Source of the DNA: UBA4582 sp047629195
GTDB lineage: Bacteria > Pseudomonadota > Gammaproteobacteria > Pseudomonadales > Azotimanducaceae
Direction of reading: 5' to 3'
NCBI GenBank assembly: GCA_047629195.1
Contig: JBLHWY010000012.1
Coordinates: 3,503-67,502, forward strand
DNA length: 64,000 bases
Translations under genes and position numbers: made by a program
Notes under the pieces: generated by a model
Seen by the model: only the letters and a program-made list of their open reading frames with translations
The model's database searches: none
Told to the model about the DNA's origin: nothing
In this document: positions 26,949 to 36,954 of the stretch, piece after piece
How the letters are laid out: each line of letters begins with the position of its first letter
Position numbering within the stretch: the first letter of the stretch is position 1

Positions 26949-27865
26949 GACAGTAAGCTCACAAACATTTCCTCTAGCCGATTAGTTTTGTTTCTCATAC
27001 TACTAATGCCAACATCAAGCTCTGATAGCGAGGCAAAAATTCCATTCACATCTTGATCTTTATCCACCTCGACTTCCAGCGTGTAGTCGTCCACTCTCAA
27101 CACTTTAAACCCAGTAAACTTGACTGTCTGAGGCAGAATCGATCGCGAATCCAACACAAAGGTCTCTGTGTGCAACTGACGCAACAGATCCTTCATACTA
27201 CTGTGATGCACGATTGCGCCCTGGTCGATGATCGCAATATTTCGACAGAGCATCTCCGCCTCTTCGAGATAATGTGTTGTTAGGATGATCGTCGTACCAT
27301 TCTCGTTTAGATCACGTAGAAAATCCCACATCTCGCGCCGCATCTCGATATCAACACCGGCGGTTGGCTCATCTAGCACGAGTAATTCTGGTTCATGTAC
27401 TAACGCCCTGGCTATCATCAATCTGCGTTTCATACCGCCCGAAAGTTCACGTCCAACATCGTTTCGCTTGTCCCACAGGCCTAACTTCTTGAGGTACTTG
27501 TCTGCTCTTTGTTCGGCAATCGCACGAGGTAAACCGTAGTACCCCCCTTGGGTTACGACAATATTTCTAACCTTCTCGAATATGTTAAAATTGAATTCCT
27601 GCGGAACAATGCCAATCAGTCGCTTTGCTGCTGAGAAATTCTCATCAATATCAACACCACAAATATCTACTGTGCCGCCGGTTTTGTTGATGAGGGAAAA
27701 CAGAATCCCGATCGTCGTTGATTTACCTGCTCCGTTTGGTCCCAAAAGCGCAAAGAAGTCGCCTTTCTCGACCTTTAGATCTATCCCTTTTAATGCCTGC
27801 ACGTCATTGCCATAGGTTTTACTTAAATTTTTGATATCTAGCGCTAAAGCATTCGTATTCATCAT
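26945..27865 (-). CDS. ABC transporter ATP-binding protein (YadG-like)
   Basis: A 306-residue ATPase: Walker A in LLGPNGAGKSTTIG, Q-loop in GIVPQEFNFN, signature LSGGMKRRLMIARAL, Walker B with LLVLDEPTAGVD and the switch histidine in ILTTHYLEEAE. The C-terminal ~80 residues form the accessory domain usual in YadG-type export ATPases. It precedes and overlaps the permease gene. This is an exporter; no substrate-binding protein is present. Confidence 0.95.
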   Translation of the reverse strand: MMNTNALALDIKNLSKTYGNDVQALKGIDLKVEKGDFFALLGPNGAGKSTTIGILFSLINKTGGTVDICGVDIDENFSAAKRLIGIVPQEFNFNIFEKVRNIVVTQGGYYGLPRAIAEQRADKYLKKLGLWDKRNDVGRELSGGMKRRLMIARALVHEPELLVLDEPTAGVDIEMRREMWDFLRDLNENGTTIILTTHYLEEAEMLCRNIAIIDQGAIVHHSSMKDLLRQLHTETFVLDSRSILPQTVKFTGFKVLRVDDYTLEVEVDKDQDVNGIFASLSELDVGISSMRNKTNRLEEMFVSLLS

Positions 27866-28203
27866 CGGGGCAGTAATAACTCATTGATTTAAAAGCTGAA
27901 CAGTATATCTGCTTCAGCGCTGGATATCTTATCGACAGAATTTACAACCAAGTGTAAACAGCCAATTGCCGGCTCTAGGCTATGGCTGTTTCCGTTTACC
28001 ATGACTGGGTCTATTAAATTTGAACAAAAGAGTGATGATTACCACACGTCAGAACCAATTCACTTCTAACTTTTTCTCGGCGCGTCAGACCAAAACTATT
28101 CATCCCGAAACTAGCACAAATATTATTCTGAACTAAAATTAAAGCTGGTACTGTAAATATTGCCTTGCGAGCAAACTTCACCACAGAATGAAACCTATAA
28201 GAA
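27866..28203. other. Divergent intergenic region with an inverted repeat
   Basis: 338 bp between the ABC ATPase and the CBS-GGDEF gene. AAACAGCCA (27956-27964) pairs with TGGCTGTTT (27983-27991) around an 18-base loop that can itself pair GCC with GGC. Neither gene ends here, so a regulatory role is more likely than termination. No gene is supported; the minus-strand frame 28014-28430 overlaps the cyclase and lacks any domain. Confidence 0.4.
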
Positions 28204-29187
28204 ATGGATAAAATTTTACTAAGCTCTCTGATGTCGAAAAAAGTGTCCTGCTTGAGTCCAAACACGCCTCTCAAAGAGGCAATCGCTTTGATGGCCAAGA
28301 ACCGATTCTCTTGCGTGGTTATTAAGGAAAACAACGAGGCCCTTGGCATATTTACCGAGAGAGATATCATTCGACTACTCAGCGAGCAACAAACAACCGA
28401 CTTACTAGAAAAAACAATGCAAGAAGTCATGACGGCACCCGTACTATCCCTGAATCAAAACGAGACGCTATTCGATGCACTCGTAGTAAGTCGTGCCGAA
28501 CGTATTCGCCACCTTCCTGTCACCGATGACAATGACAACTTGGTAGGTTTGGTGACTCAGTCGGATCTTACTGCTGCACACTTTCAGGTTATCGAGCTCC
28601 AATCTGAAATGATTGAGCAAGGAATCGCTGCACGAACAATTGATCTCGAATCCGTGAATGCGGAGCTCCAAACGCTATCCATGGAAGATCACCTGATGAA
28701 CATCGGTAATCGCCGCGCTATGGAAGTAGATTTGGCGCACACCCATGCGACCGCCCTTCGCTATGGAAATCACTATGCTGCCCTATTGATCGATGTTGAC
28801 CACTTCAAGCTTTATAATGACTTCTATGGCCATCAGAAAGGAGATGAAGCTTTGAAAGATATCTCTCAAATCCTGAAATCGAGTATCAGAAGTTCCGATC
28901 GACTATACCGATATGGCGGTGAAGAATTACTGCTAGTCCTGCCTAACACGAGCTCAGAACAATCTAAAACTGTCGCGGATAAAGTGGTCAATCTAGTTTT
29001 CAACGCTGCAATACCACACGAGAAAAGTAGTCATGCCAACCTGAGTATTAGCGTGGGTGGCGCAGTGTCCTGCCTTGGCGGAAAAATCGCCGTGACCTGG
29101 AAAGAACTAGTTGCGCAAGCCGACGTCGCGCTTTATAAAGCCAAGCGCTCAGGGCGAAACCAATTTCATATATCGCAAATAGGATAG
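28204..29187 (+). CDS. Diguanylate cyclase with tandem CBS domains
   Basis: A 327-residue soluble protein. Two CBS modules (about 8-60 and 75-128; FSCVVIKENNEALGIFTERD and RHLPVTDDNDNLVGLVTQSD) are joined by a helical linker (about 130-160) to a GGDEF domain. The active-site signature is GGEEL at 238-242, and an inhibitory RxxD site (RSSD 229-232) lies five residues before it. It makes c-di-GMP from two GTP and is probably tuned by an adenine nucleotide or similar ligand at the CBS pair and by product. It has no membrane segments. Confidence 0.93.
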   Translation: MDKILLSSLMSKKVSCLSPNTPLKEAIALMAKNRFSCVVIKENNEALGIFTERDIIRLLSEQQTTDLLEKTMQEVMTAPVLSLNQNETLFDALVVSRAERIRHLPVTDDNDNLVGLVTQSDLTAAHFQVIELQSEMIEQGIAARTIDLESVNAELQTLSMEDHLMNIGNRRAMEVDLAHTHATALRYGNHYAALLIDVDHFKLYNDFYGHQKGDEALKDISQILKSSIRSSDRLYRYGGEELLLVLPNTSSEQSKTVADKVVNLVFNAAIPHEKSSHANLSISVGGAVSCLGGKIAVTWKELVAQADVALYKAKRSGRNQFHISQIG

Positions 29188-29197
29188 CAACGGCCAG

Positions 29198-29944
29198 TTA
29201 CTGAATTGATCGTCCGCCATCTACATCGAGCGAAATACCTGTGAGGAATTTCGCCTCCTCGGACGCGAGAAATGCAAATGCATCTGCAACGTCTTCCGGC
29301 AAAGCTCTCCTACCCAAGGGTATTCCCGCGATAACCTTTGCTTCCATTTCGGGGCTCAAATCCTGCGTACCCATCGATCTCAAATCAAAATTGGTTGCAG
29401 CTGATACAGGACAAACACAGTTAGCTCTGATTTTAGGTGCCAGCTCAAGCGCCATACTTTGGGTTAAATTAATCACAGCTGCTTTCGATGCGTTATAAGG
29501 AGCAAGTCCAGGCCGCGGCCTTTTTCCTCCAATCGATGCTGTACTTATGATGCTGCTCCCTTTGGGCATGTGGGGCACACAGTATTTCGTGGCTAAAAAT
29601 ATACTGCGGACATTAATCGTCCACATTCTATCGAAGTCTTCTACATTCATTCGGGTCATGTAGGAGCCACGATGAGGTACGCCCGCATTGCAGCACAACA
29701 CGTCTATCTTGCCAAATTGAGCCACCGTTGCATCTACCATCGCAATGGTTTGCGCTTCATCTGAAACATCAATTTCAAAAGCAAAAGCATTTGGTAATTC
29801 ATTGGCGATCTTAGTTGCTCCATCAATATCGATATCTGCCGCTACAACCATGGCACCTTCAGCAGCAAATTTACGCGCGATGGCTGCGCCGAAACCCGAC
29901 GCCGCTCCTGTAACAATTACAGACTTATCTTGAAATCTACTCAT
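29198..29944 (-). CDS. Short-chain dehydrogenase/reductase
   Basis: A 248-residue classical SDR with the nucleotide motif TGAASGFGAA, CCNAGVP and the Ser-Tyr-Lys triad in STASIGGKRPRPGLAPYNAS followed by KAA. D37-type acidic residues after strand two (VVAADIDID) suggest NAD(H). The C-terminal LTGISLDVDGG is typical. It oxidises or reduces an unknown alcohol/ketone. It follows the methyltransferase and CoA-transferase genes on the same strand but with a gap of about 100 bp. Confidence 0.92.
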   Translation of the reverse strand: MSRFQDKSVIVTGAASGFGAAIARKFAAEGAMVVAADIDIDGATKIANELPNAFAFEIDVSDEAQTIAMVDATVAQFGKIDVLCCNAGVPHRGSYMTRMNVEDFDRMWTINVRSIFLATKYCVPHMPKGSSIISTASIGGKRPRPGLAPYNASKAAVINLTQSMALELAPKIRANCVCPVSAATNFDLRSMGTQDLSPEMEAKVIAGIPLGRRALPEDVADAFAFLASEEAKFLTGISLDVDGGRSIQ

Positions 29945-30041
29945 CTTTAAACTACCTCTCTAAACTGATATGTTCGTTAACAAACTAATACGTATTGCAG
30001 AGTCGTTAGACCCAACTATTCACTCGAAATATTAGACCAAA

Positions 30042-30719
30042 CTACCTTTCTTGGCACACAAAAGTACAAAAATGTTCTGATCGAATTTGAGCATGATGCA
30101 ACACCTTTAACCCACCTTTATCCAACAACCACAACCAATCTTCAACAGTATATTTATTGTGAGCAACTGAAAGCCTCATCATTGCCTTCTCCAAGATCTC
30201 AGCCTTGTGTGGCGGCACGTTCGCCATCATCATCGCTAAGTATTTAGCAAGAGGTTGCCGGACCCAGTCTTGTAACAAGAATACGCCGCCCGGTGCTAGT
30301 AGCCTTTTAATCTCGGCACAGGTCGCCAACGGATCATCTAGTACATGTAACACAGCCGTCATTGTTAGCAAGTGCACTGAATCATCTTCCAACGGTACCG
30401 GGTTTGCAGTTACATCCAACAAGTCAAATTCAGGCTGGCTGCCCGAATACTCAACCTCGGTTTTGGCATATTCAACCATTGCGGGCGTTAGATCATAACC
30501 ATAGAGATTTGCGCCGCTGATTCGATTACCCAAATCACGCACAAACAAGCCAGGACCACAACCCAAGTCAACAATGCGCGGGTATTCTGGTAAATGAGGT
30601 TGAACCTGATCTTCTACGTAACGCCAAAATGCATCGTCAAATCTCTCATCGTGACTTTTGACCATTCGCATTACAAGGTCTTGATCACTGACCCCTGCGA
30701 TTTCCTGATGACTAGCCAT
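30042..30719 (-). CDS. Class I SAM-dependent methyltransferase
   Basis: A 225-residue methyltransferase: motif I RIVDLGCGPGLFVRDLG, motif II LYGYDLTPAMVEYAK, motif III with FDLLDVTANPVPLEDDSVHL and post-motif EIKRLLAPGGVFLLQDWVRQ. GGGAGAG lies before the ATG. The acceptor is unknown; the general build resembles UbiE/Methyltransf_11 small-molecule enzymes. It is on the same strand as the CoA-transferase upstream (about 60 bp). Confidence 0.88.
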   Translation of the reverse strand: MASHQEIAGVSDQDLVMRMVKSHDERFDDAFWRYVEDQVQPHLPEYPRIVDLGCGPGLFVRDLGNRISGANLYGYDLTPAMVEYAKTEVEYSGSQPEFDLLDVTANPVPLEDDSVHLLTMTAVLHVLDDPLATCAEIKRLLAPGGVFLLQDWVRQPLAKYLAMMMANVPPHKAEILEKAMMRLSVAHNKYTVEDWLWLLDKGGLKVLHHAQIRSEHFCTFVCQER

Positions 30720-30780
30720 TGTTTCTCTCCCTGCTATTTCCGTTCATTCTCACAATACTGGAGAAAAAAGTTGTAACTCA

Positions 30781-31989
30781 TTAACCCAACACGCCTTTAT
30801 TTCGCAACGTCTTTAGTTCAGCCGGTGACATTTCTAGCTTAGCCGCTAACACTTCATCGGTATGTTGGCCCAGGGTTGGTGGTTCCAATTCGTAATTCAT
30901 GTCGGAGCGAGAAAAACGAACGGGGTTAGCAACGAGCGGCATGCCACCCAATGATATCTGCATTTCACGTGCTTTTGTCTGCGGATCGTCAAACACCTTG
31001 TCGATAGTATTAATAGGTCCGCAAGGAACACCAGCCTGTTCGAGAATCTTTAGCCAGTCTGACATGGTATTTTTTTCCATTTCAGATTGGATTTCAGCGG
31101 CTAATGAATCCCTGTTTGCAATACGATCGGCATTCGACAAGTATTCAGTTTTGTTGGATATATCTGGTCGCCCAATTGCACCACCTAGCGCTCGAAATTG
31201 CTTGTCATTGCCTACCGCCACAATAATATGACCATCACTTGCCGCAAACGTCTGATATGGCACCACATTCGGGTGAGCATTCCCCATTCTGTTCGGCGCA
31301 TCTCCTGAAACTAAAAAATTCGCCGCCTGATTCGCCAAACTAGCCGTCAATACATCCATCAACGCCATATCAATATGCTGCCCTTTACCACTTTGCTCGC
31401 GCTCTGTAACTGCAGCCAAAATTGCTATGGTGCTATAGAGCCCAGTCATCAAATCAGCAACAGCCACTCCTACCTTTTGCGGACCATCGTTTGATTTTTC
31501 ATCCGGTTCTCCAGTGATACTCATCAGACCAGAGATACCTTGAATCATGAAATCATAACCAGGACGCATTTTATAGGGACCGGTTTGACCAAAACCAGTG
31601 ATCGAACAGTAAATAAGACGGGGATTGGAGACACTTAAAGTGGCGTAGTCTAGTCCTCTCTTTTCCATATCACCGACTTTAAAATTCTCGATGACAATAT
31701 CTGCATCATCAGCCAACTTTCGCACAATCGCCTGCCCTTCCTGGCTTGCGAGATCAATACAAACTGATTTTTTACCGCGATTGGTTGACATAAAATAAGC
31801 CGACAGCATTTCGCCATCGGCGGCCTCAAACCATGGCGGGCCCCAGGATCTCGTATCATCACCAACATCGGGTCTTTCAACTTTGATTACTTCGGCTCCC
31901 AGGTCGGCCAAGGTCTGGCTTGTCCAAGGACCAGCGAGTACACGGCTTAAATCGAGTACCTTAATTTTTGCTAATGGAAAATCGCTCAC
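30781..31989 (-). CDS. CaiB/BaiF family III CoA-transferase
   Basis: A 402-residue family III CoA-transferase with the opening IKVLDLSRVLAGPWTSQTLA, DLGAEVIKVE, STNRGKKSVCIDL and a candidate nucleophilic aspartate in HIDMALMDVLTASLAN. It moves CoA between carboxylic acids, as in carnitine, oxalate or bile-acid catabolism. The actual acid is unknown. It probably starts a transcript including the methyltransferase and perhaps the SDR. Confidence 0.93.
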   Translation of the reverse strand: MSDFPLAKIKVLDLSRVLAGPWTSQTLADLGAEVIKVERPDVGDDTRSWGPPWFEAADGEMLSAYFMSTNRGKKSVCIDLASQEGQAIVRKLADDADIVIENFKVGDMEKRGLDYATLSVSNPRLIYCSITGFGQTGPYKMRPGYDFMIQGISGLMSITGEPDEKSNDGPQKVGVAVADLMTGLYSTIAILAAVTEREQSGKGQHIDMALMDVLTASLANQAANFLVSGDAPNRMGNAHPNVVPYQTFAASDGHIIVAVGNDKQFRALGGAIGRPDISNKTEYLSNADRIANRDSLAAEIQSEMEKNTMSDWLKILEQAGVPCGPINTIDKVFDDPQTKAREMQISLGGMPLVANPVRFSRSDMNYELEPPTLGQHTDEVLAAKLEMSPAELKTLRNKGVLG

Positions 31990-32184
31990 AGAAAATTCAA
32001 GTCCTAAACACCAGTCGCTATCCTAATTGAAGAGCAGGATCAGGTCTAACTAGAATCCTAGAATAGCGTTCGGTAATGTTCAATCCCTTAAAGATTTCTG
32101 TACACTACAGACGAAAGGCTAACGGGAAAGATTAAACCTAGGGCCAAAAATTTTACTAAGAACATAATAAGAGAAGGTCAGCCC

Positions 32185-33204
32185 ATGTCGAATATCACTC
32201 CTGGATCCAACGAATGGTTGGATAGCGTATCCGAGACGATCCTAGATCCTGATCGAGCAATAATTGATCCGCATCATCACCTCTGGCGACGCCAAGATGG
32301 CAATGATTATCTACTCGAAAATCTGTGGCAAGACACTGGCAGTGGTCACAATATTGAGAAGACTGTATTTGTTGAATGCCATGCTGAATATCGCACGGGA
32401 GGCCCGGAAAACTTAAAGGTGCTCGGCGAAACAGAATTCGTTACCGAGCAGGCTATTCAAAGCGAAACGGCATCTGGCCATAAGCAAAATGCGACCATCA
32501 GCGGCATTGTTGGTCATGCTGACCTGACTCTGGGTCAGCAAGTAGAGGAGATTCTAGCGCTACATATCGAGATTGCAAAAGGCAGATTCAAAGGAATTAG
32601 ACATGCCGGAGCCCATGCTGAGCATCCAGAAGCATTAATGATTGCTGGCCGCGCGCCCAAATCACTTTATTTGAAACCTGAATTTCAAATGGGTGTAAAA
32701 AAACTTGGTGAAATGGGATTAAGCTTCGACACATGGCACTACCACTACCAGAATCAAGAATTTGACACCCTCGCTAAATCAGCCCCTGGGACCCAAATGA
32801 TTCTCGATCACTTCGGCACGCCCCTGGGTGTAGGTCCTTATGCCAGCCAAAAAGCTGAAATATATTCACAGTGGCAGAAAGATATCGTAGAAATCGCCAA
32901 GAACCCCAATGTTGTTGCCAAAATTGGCGGGCTGGCAATGCCAGACAACGGCTTCAGTTGGCATGAGCGGGCGACTCCACCAAGCTCGGATGAGTTTGTC
33001 GCAGCGCAACGCGACTATTATCTTCACACCATCGACTGCTTTGGTCCCGATAGATGTATGTTTGAAAGTAATTTTCCAGTCGATCGATTCTCTATCTCAT
33101 ACCCTGTGCTTTATAACGGATTGAAGAAGATCGTTGCAGATTTCAGCGAAGCAGACAAACATGCCATGTTTTATGGCACGGCTGAAAGAATTTACAAGCT
33201 ATAA
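32185..33204 (+). CDS. Amidohydrolase 2 family protein (TIM-barrel metal-dependent hydrolase)
   Basis: A 339-residue amidohydrolase of the ACMSD/lactone-hydrolase type. The metal-binding H-x-H lies in IIDPHHHLWRRQDG, further ligands are likely in DTWHYHYQNQ and LDHFGTPLG, and the C-terminal MFESNFPVDRFSISYPVLY is the family hallmark. It hydrolyses a C-C, lactone or amide bond in a catabolic pathway. It has a strong GAGAAGG ribosome binding site. It is divergent from the CoA-transferase gene, so the two may share a promoter region and pathway. Confidence 0.88.
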   Translation: MSNITPGSNEWLDSVSETILDPDRAIIDPHHHLWRRQDGNDYLLENLWQDTGSGHNIEKTVFVECHAEYRTGGPENLKVLGETEFVTEQAIQSETASGHKQNATISGIVGHADLTLGQQVEEILALHIEIAKGRFKGIRHAGAHAEHPEALMIAGRAPKSLYLKPEFQMGVKKLGEMGLSFDTWHYHYQNQEFDTLAKSAPGTQMILDHFGTPLGVGPYASQKAEIYSQWQKDIVEIAKNPNVVAKIGGLAMPDNGFSWHERATPPSSDEFVAAQRDYYLHTIDCFGPDRCMFESNFPVDRFSISYPVLYNGLKKIVADFSEADKHAMFYGTAERIYKL

Positions 33205-33208
33205 AACC

Positions 33209-33221
33209 CTGCTCTCAGCAG
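33209..33221 (-). terminator. Short terminator-like hairpin
   Basis: On the minus strand CTGCT-GAG-AGCAG is followed by GGGTTTTAT, directly after the stop of the secreted esterase gene. The stem has only five pairs, so this is a weak call. Confidence 0.35.
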
Positions 33222-34118
33222 CTACTCTTGGTAGCCACTGAGTGCATGCATGAGCCCTTGACCGAAAGACGCGATCTTTACACTAGCGTGATGTTCGTTC
33301 TCTTTTAATTCGAACCTGAAGTCAAAATCCTCGTATTGTCGATCCTTGAGCACTTGGCTAAAAGCGATTGATTCGTTGGTGAAATTACCTAGCTGATCAT
33401 CAGTCCCTACAGACATGTAAAGATACGCAGGGAGCTGATTGCTTGACGGCCCCATTTCGCTTATCCCGTCATCGCTAAAAAACTTAGATTCCCTGACAAA
33501 TGCCCAGCGATGAAAGCCGCTAACAGCGGGAGTAATTGCAATATGACCCTGAAAAAAACCAGGGTTTTCAAACATTGCATAAAGGCTGAACAACCCGCCC
33601 CATGAAGTTCCTGTTAGTACGCGGTAATTGTCTGTCCGATAATTAGTTTCAACAAATGGCACAACGCTTGATTTGATAAAACCCAAAAATGATGCTCCAT
33701 CCCCAGTATTCTTATCAACTGAATCTTGAACAGGGGTGTAATCAATTTGCCTCAGGGTATTAACGATATCTCCCTCTTCGACCACTCCATCCTTCGAGTA
33801 ACCAATGCCGACGAGAATAAACTCGGGAACAATGCCATCAAACACAAGGCCACTTCTTGCACCAGCGATAACAGGGAAGTCCCAATAGGCATCTAATACG
33901 TAAACTACTGGATATTTTTTATGTCTATTTTCCTTCTCGCCATATCCTTGCGGTAGCTGAAGATAAAGCATGTACTCTTGATTTCTGGTTTCGATGGTGG
34001 TGATTACGTGCATTTCAGTGTCTGGCATTTGATATGCGGCAGCAAATGACGGCCCGCTCCAAGCAGCGACAAGACACGCAAAAAGCAGAGAAATGACTAG
34101 CTGAAACTTCTTGGACAT
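33222..34118 (-). CDS. Exported esterase, alpha/beta hydrolase (putative esterase family)
   Basis: A 298-residue protein with an N-terminal signal peptide (MSKKFQLVISLLFACLVAAW, cleavage probably after FAAA near residue 28). The nucleophile elbow is TGTSWGGLFSLYAMF, YPVVYVLDAYWDFPV is the entry strand, and ELKENEHHASVKIASF near the end holds the candidate His. It belongs to the Fes/esterase D family; periplasmic or secreted ester hydrolysis is expected. It is followed by the weak hairpin and preceded by the GltS-like gene on the same strand. Confidence 0.85.
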   Translation of the reverse strand: MSKKFQLVISLLFACLVAAWSGPSFAAAYQMPDTEMHVITTIETRNQEYMLYLQLPQGYGEKENRHKKYPVVYVLDAYWDFPVIAGARSGLVFDGIVPEFILVGIGYSKDGVVEEGDIVNTLRQIDYTPVQDSVDKNTGDGASFLGFIKSSVVPFVETNYRTDNYRVLTGTSWGGLFSLYAMFENPGFFQGHIAITPAVSGFHRWAFVRESKFFSDDGISEMGPSSNQLPAYLYMSVGTDDQLGNFTNESIAFSQVLKDRQYEDFDFRFELKENEHHASVKIASFGQGLMHALSGYQE

Positions 34119-34158
34119 TTTAAGAGCACCTTGAATGGGAGTTTATTATAATGAGTAG

Positions 34159-35532
34159 TTAAATCCATTTCACTCGGTTCGCGACAGTCAACAGCGCTGT
34201 GCCGAGCAGAAACGTTACCGTGTAAACAATGCAGATTGTCATCAAACTAAAGGTCGGAAGTATCGGTGCCATCATTGTTAAAATATGAAATGCTAGGAAG
34301 ATGATTGCAATATTAAAAAACGCGAGTTCCTTTGCAATTGGGGTACTGAAATCAGGATCGAGTATTCGTAATAGCAGTAAACCGCTACCCGTAGAGCCTG
34401 TGCAACAACCAAATATCGTCACAGCGCGTTCAACACTAAAGGTTCCCAATGAACGGGCAGCGCCAAAGCACAAAATCGCCGTAACAATCGAGATAGCCAA
34501 ACAGGTAAGAAAAATTGGCACAATGTAAGTCGCCAAAAGCGCAAACTGTATACTCATGATCGTGCCAACCACCATTAGATCAACCGATGAGCCCGTTATC
34601 CGCTTTTGTGTATCATTATCGATTAAATGTCCTAACCCTAACCTATCGAGCATGCTACGCAATAGCAGGCAAACCATAAGCCCGTGCAGAAAGAATAAAT
34701 TGTGGCTAAAAAAGAGCCCTAGATTTACATCTCCGAATTGAATTTCACTGGCATAGCCTTGAGCAAATTTAAGATAGACATCGGTTAATAGATACGCGAG
34801 ACCTAAAATTGCGAGATGGAATGCCAAGGAATCTACATTTGCGGCATGAGTCACCTGCCTACCCGAGGAGGGGTTGGATTCGGAGTCCGTTAAACCACTC
34901 AGAAATTCTTCATCAATAACCGCGGCCTTATTCCAGTTCATCCCACGGCTAATCGCATAACGTGCCACCGGAACTCCAATCAAAAATGCAGCAACAAAAC
35001 CAGCTGAAGCATAAATAAGTCCAAAATCAATTGCGTGCTGTATGCCTAACTCGCTCTCCCAGATCGAACCGAGCGCCAGTGCCTGCCCGGGTCCCTGAGT
35101 AAATCCATGGGTCGCTATTGCTCCTAAAAAGTAGGAAAGTTCGCTGCCGGTCACCCAGTCATACAGAATAATCACACCAATACCGGTTAATCCTTGCAGC
35201 ACCAGACTCATTACCCAAACAACGGATAACCAACTGCCGCCACGTATCACCGAAGAATTTTCGCCACCATCGCGATCCACTTCCTTTCCCGTTAGCACTA
35301 ACGACATGAAACTCAGTGTGAAAAAGTGAAATGCGAAAGCGGTGAAGTCACTACTTTTAAAACCAAAAGACAAATCAAGATTAATAAGCGTAAAACCAGC
35401 GATCCCGGCAATTAAACTGGCCGGCACCAAAGCTATCTGTAATAAGCGTATTCGCGCTCGTAGACCAACGCCTAGCAAAATCAAGCTAACCATAAATGAA
35501 AAAGCGATCACGCCTGGAAATGTGCCTGCCAT
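34159..35532 (-). CDS. Sodium/glutamate symporter-like (GltS family) transporter
   Basis: A 457-residue protein with 11-13 hydrophobic segments in two halves. Each half has a glycine-rich re-entrant loop: HGFTQGPGQALALGS in the first and CCTGSTGSGLLLLRILDP in the second, at the places where GltS proteins carry theirs. A hydrophilic loop of about 40 residues lies between the halves (around DEEFLSGLTDSESNPSS). It probably takes up glutamate or another carboxylate with Na+. The substrate assignment is by family only and this is a divergent member. Confidence 0.75.
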   Translation of the reverse strand: MAGTFPGVIAFSFMVSLILLGVGLRARIRLLQIALVPASLIAGIAGFTLINLDLSFGFKSSDFTAFAFHFFTLSFMSLVLTGKEVDRDGGENSSVIRGGSWLSVVWVMSLVLQGLTGIGVIILYDWVTGSELSYFLGAIATHGFTQGPGQALALGSIWESELGIQHAIDFGLIYASAGFVAAFLIGVPVARYAISRGMNWNKAAVIDEEFLSGLTDSESNPSSGRQVTHAANVDSLAFHLAILGLAYLLTDVYLKFAQGYASEIQFGDVNLGLFFSHNLFFLHGLMVCLLLRSMLDRLGLGHLIDNDTQKRITGSSVDLMVVGTIMSIQFALLATYIVPIFLTCLAISIVTAILCFGAARSLGTFSVERAVTIFGCCTGSTGSGLLLLRILDPDFSTPIAKELAFFNIAIIFLAFHILTMMAPILPTFSLMTICIVYTVTFLLGTALLTVANRVKWI

Positions 35533-35701
35533 CTCATGGTCCTATTTGGATTATTCTTTAATTCCGACGATACCACACTCCGCATTCGTTAAACTGTTCT
35601 TAGTTTAGCTAAACGGAATTGCCAAATTTCACAGGACTAACAAAGTCAAAGAAATCGCAGTAAGGTGGCGCTATACCAAACTCAATTAAAGGCGCCCCCC
35701 A

Positions 35702-36769
35702 ATGAGTAATGCATATCAACCAGGCAGACTGGGTAATCCGGACATGACAATTCAAACAGACCCTAGAACGGATCCCCGGATTGCCGCAGCTTTCGAAATG
35801 GCAGCTTCTATTCCTTCACCCGACGCACCTGATGCCAAAATTGCCACGGTTCAGGACGGCCTCGATTACTGTGCTGGCTTCGAACAAGCATCAGCCCTTA
35901 TGCACCCAGCCATGGAAGCTGCGATGCCAGTATTTGATGACGTCAGTAGTTCCGTTGAAACGATTAAAGGCGTTGATGGCAACGACATTATTTTGTACGT
36001 ACACACTCCCAAACAAGCCACACAACCCGGCCCCTGTATCGTACACACGCATGGTGGCGGCATGGTGTTAATGACAGCCGCAGATCCTGCGTTCATCAGA
36101 TGGAGAAATGACCTGGCACACGCTGGTTTGCGCGTCGTCGGTGTAGAATTTCGTAATGGCGGCGGAAGTTTAGGAGATCACCCCTTCCCCGCTGGGCTAA
36201 ATGATTGCGCATCAGCCGTCAACTGGACCTGGGCGAACAGAGAACGGTTGGGCATCTCGTCGATCGTTATTTCCGGCGAATCTGGGGGCGGCAACCTTGC
36301 CATTGCAACAACGCTTAAAGCAAAACAGGAAGGTTGGTTAGAGCAGATAGACGGCGTTTACGCCTGTTGTCCTTATATTTCTGGCTCCTATCTTAACCCA
36401 CCGGAAGAATTAGGATCCCTGGTTGAGAATAATGGCTACAGTATGGATTGCAACATGATGGCAGTGCTCGTCAGGGTCTACGATCCAACCCGCGAAAATG
36501 CAAATAACCCACTGGCATGGCCATACCAATGCTCAGCGGAAGATCTAAAGGGTTTACCACCCCACGTCATATCAGTGAACGAACTCGACCCATTACGGGA
36601 TGAGGGTCTCGTATTTTATCGCCGACTAATGGCGGCAGGCGTTTCTGCCATGGCGCGCACTGTCCATGGCACTTCACATGCGGGGGACCTAGTATTTCCA
36701 GACCTAACACCAGAACTTTATAATGAGACCCTACGGTCGCTTCACCAGTTCGCTCATTCGCTCGAGTAA
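35702..36769 (+). CDS. Alpha/beta hydrolase (HSL-type esterase)
   Basis: A 355-residue esterase of the hormone-sensitive-lipase group. The oxyanion motif is HTHGGGMVLM, the nucleophile is in VISGESGGGNLAIATTLK, the acid is in SVNELDPLRDEG and the His in VHGTSHAGDLVF. There is no signal peptide. It acts on short- to medium-chain esters or lactones. It is monocistronic; the next gene on the strand lies 185 bp away. Confidence 0.9.
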   Translation: MSNAYQPGRLGNPDMTIQTDPRTDPRIAAAFEMAASIPSPDAPDAKIATVQDGLDYCAGFEQASALMHPAMEAAMPVFDDVSSSVETIKGVDGNDIILYVHTPKQATQPGPCIVHTHGGGMVLMTAADPAFIRWRNDLAHAGLRVVGVEFRNGGGSLGDHPFPAGLNDCASAVNWTWANRERLGISSIVISGESGGGNLAIATTLKAKQEGWLEQIDGVYACCPYISGSYLNPPEELGSLVENNGYSMDCNMMAVLVRVYDPTRENANNPLAWPYQCSAEDLKGLPPHVISVNELDPLRDEGLVFYRRLMAAGVSAMARTVHGTSHAGDLVFPDLTPELYNETLRSLHQFAHSLE

Positions 36770-36954
36770 GCAGAAACAGAGACGATCAAAAGTTGAATTG
36801 TTTATAAATCAGCAACCTTCATTTACAGGGAGCCATGAAGAGGTGGACGAAATAAGCAACGAATCTTTGAGATGGCTGAACGAGCTATTTACAATTTCAC
36901 GACAAGTCGCGTACGCAAATACAAAAATAAAAATAAAATCATCCTAGCAACCGA

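Noticed and set aside
28014..28430. A 138-residue minus-strand frame overlapping the CBS-GGDEF gene start
   Set aside because: No domain, poor start context, and it is antisense to a clear cyclase.
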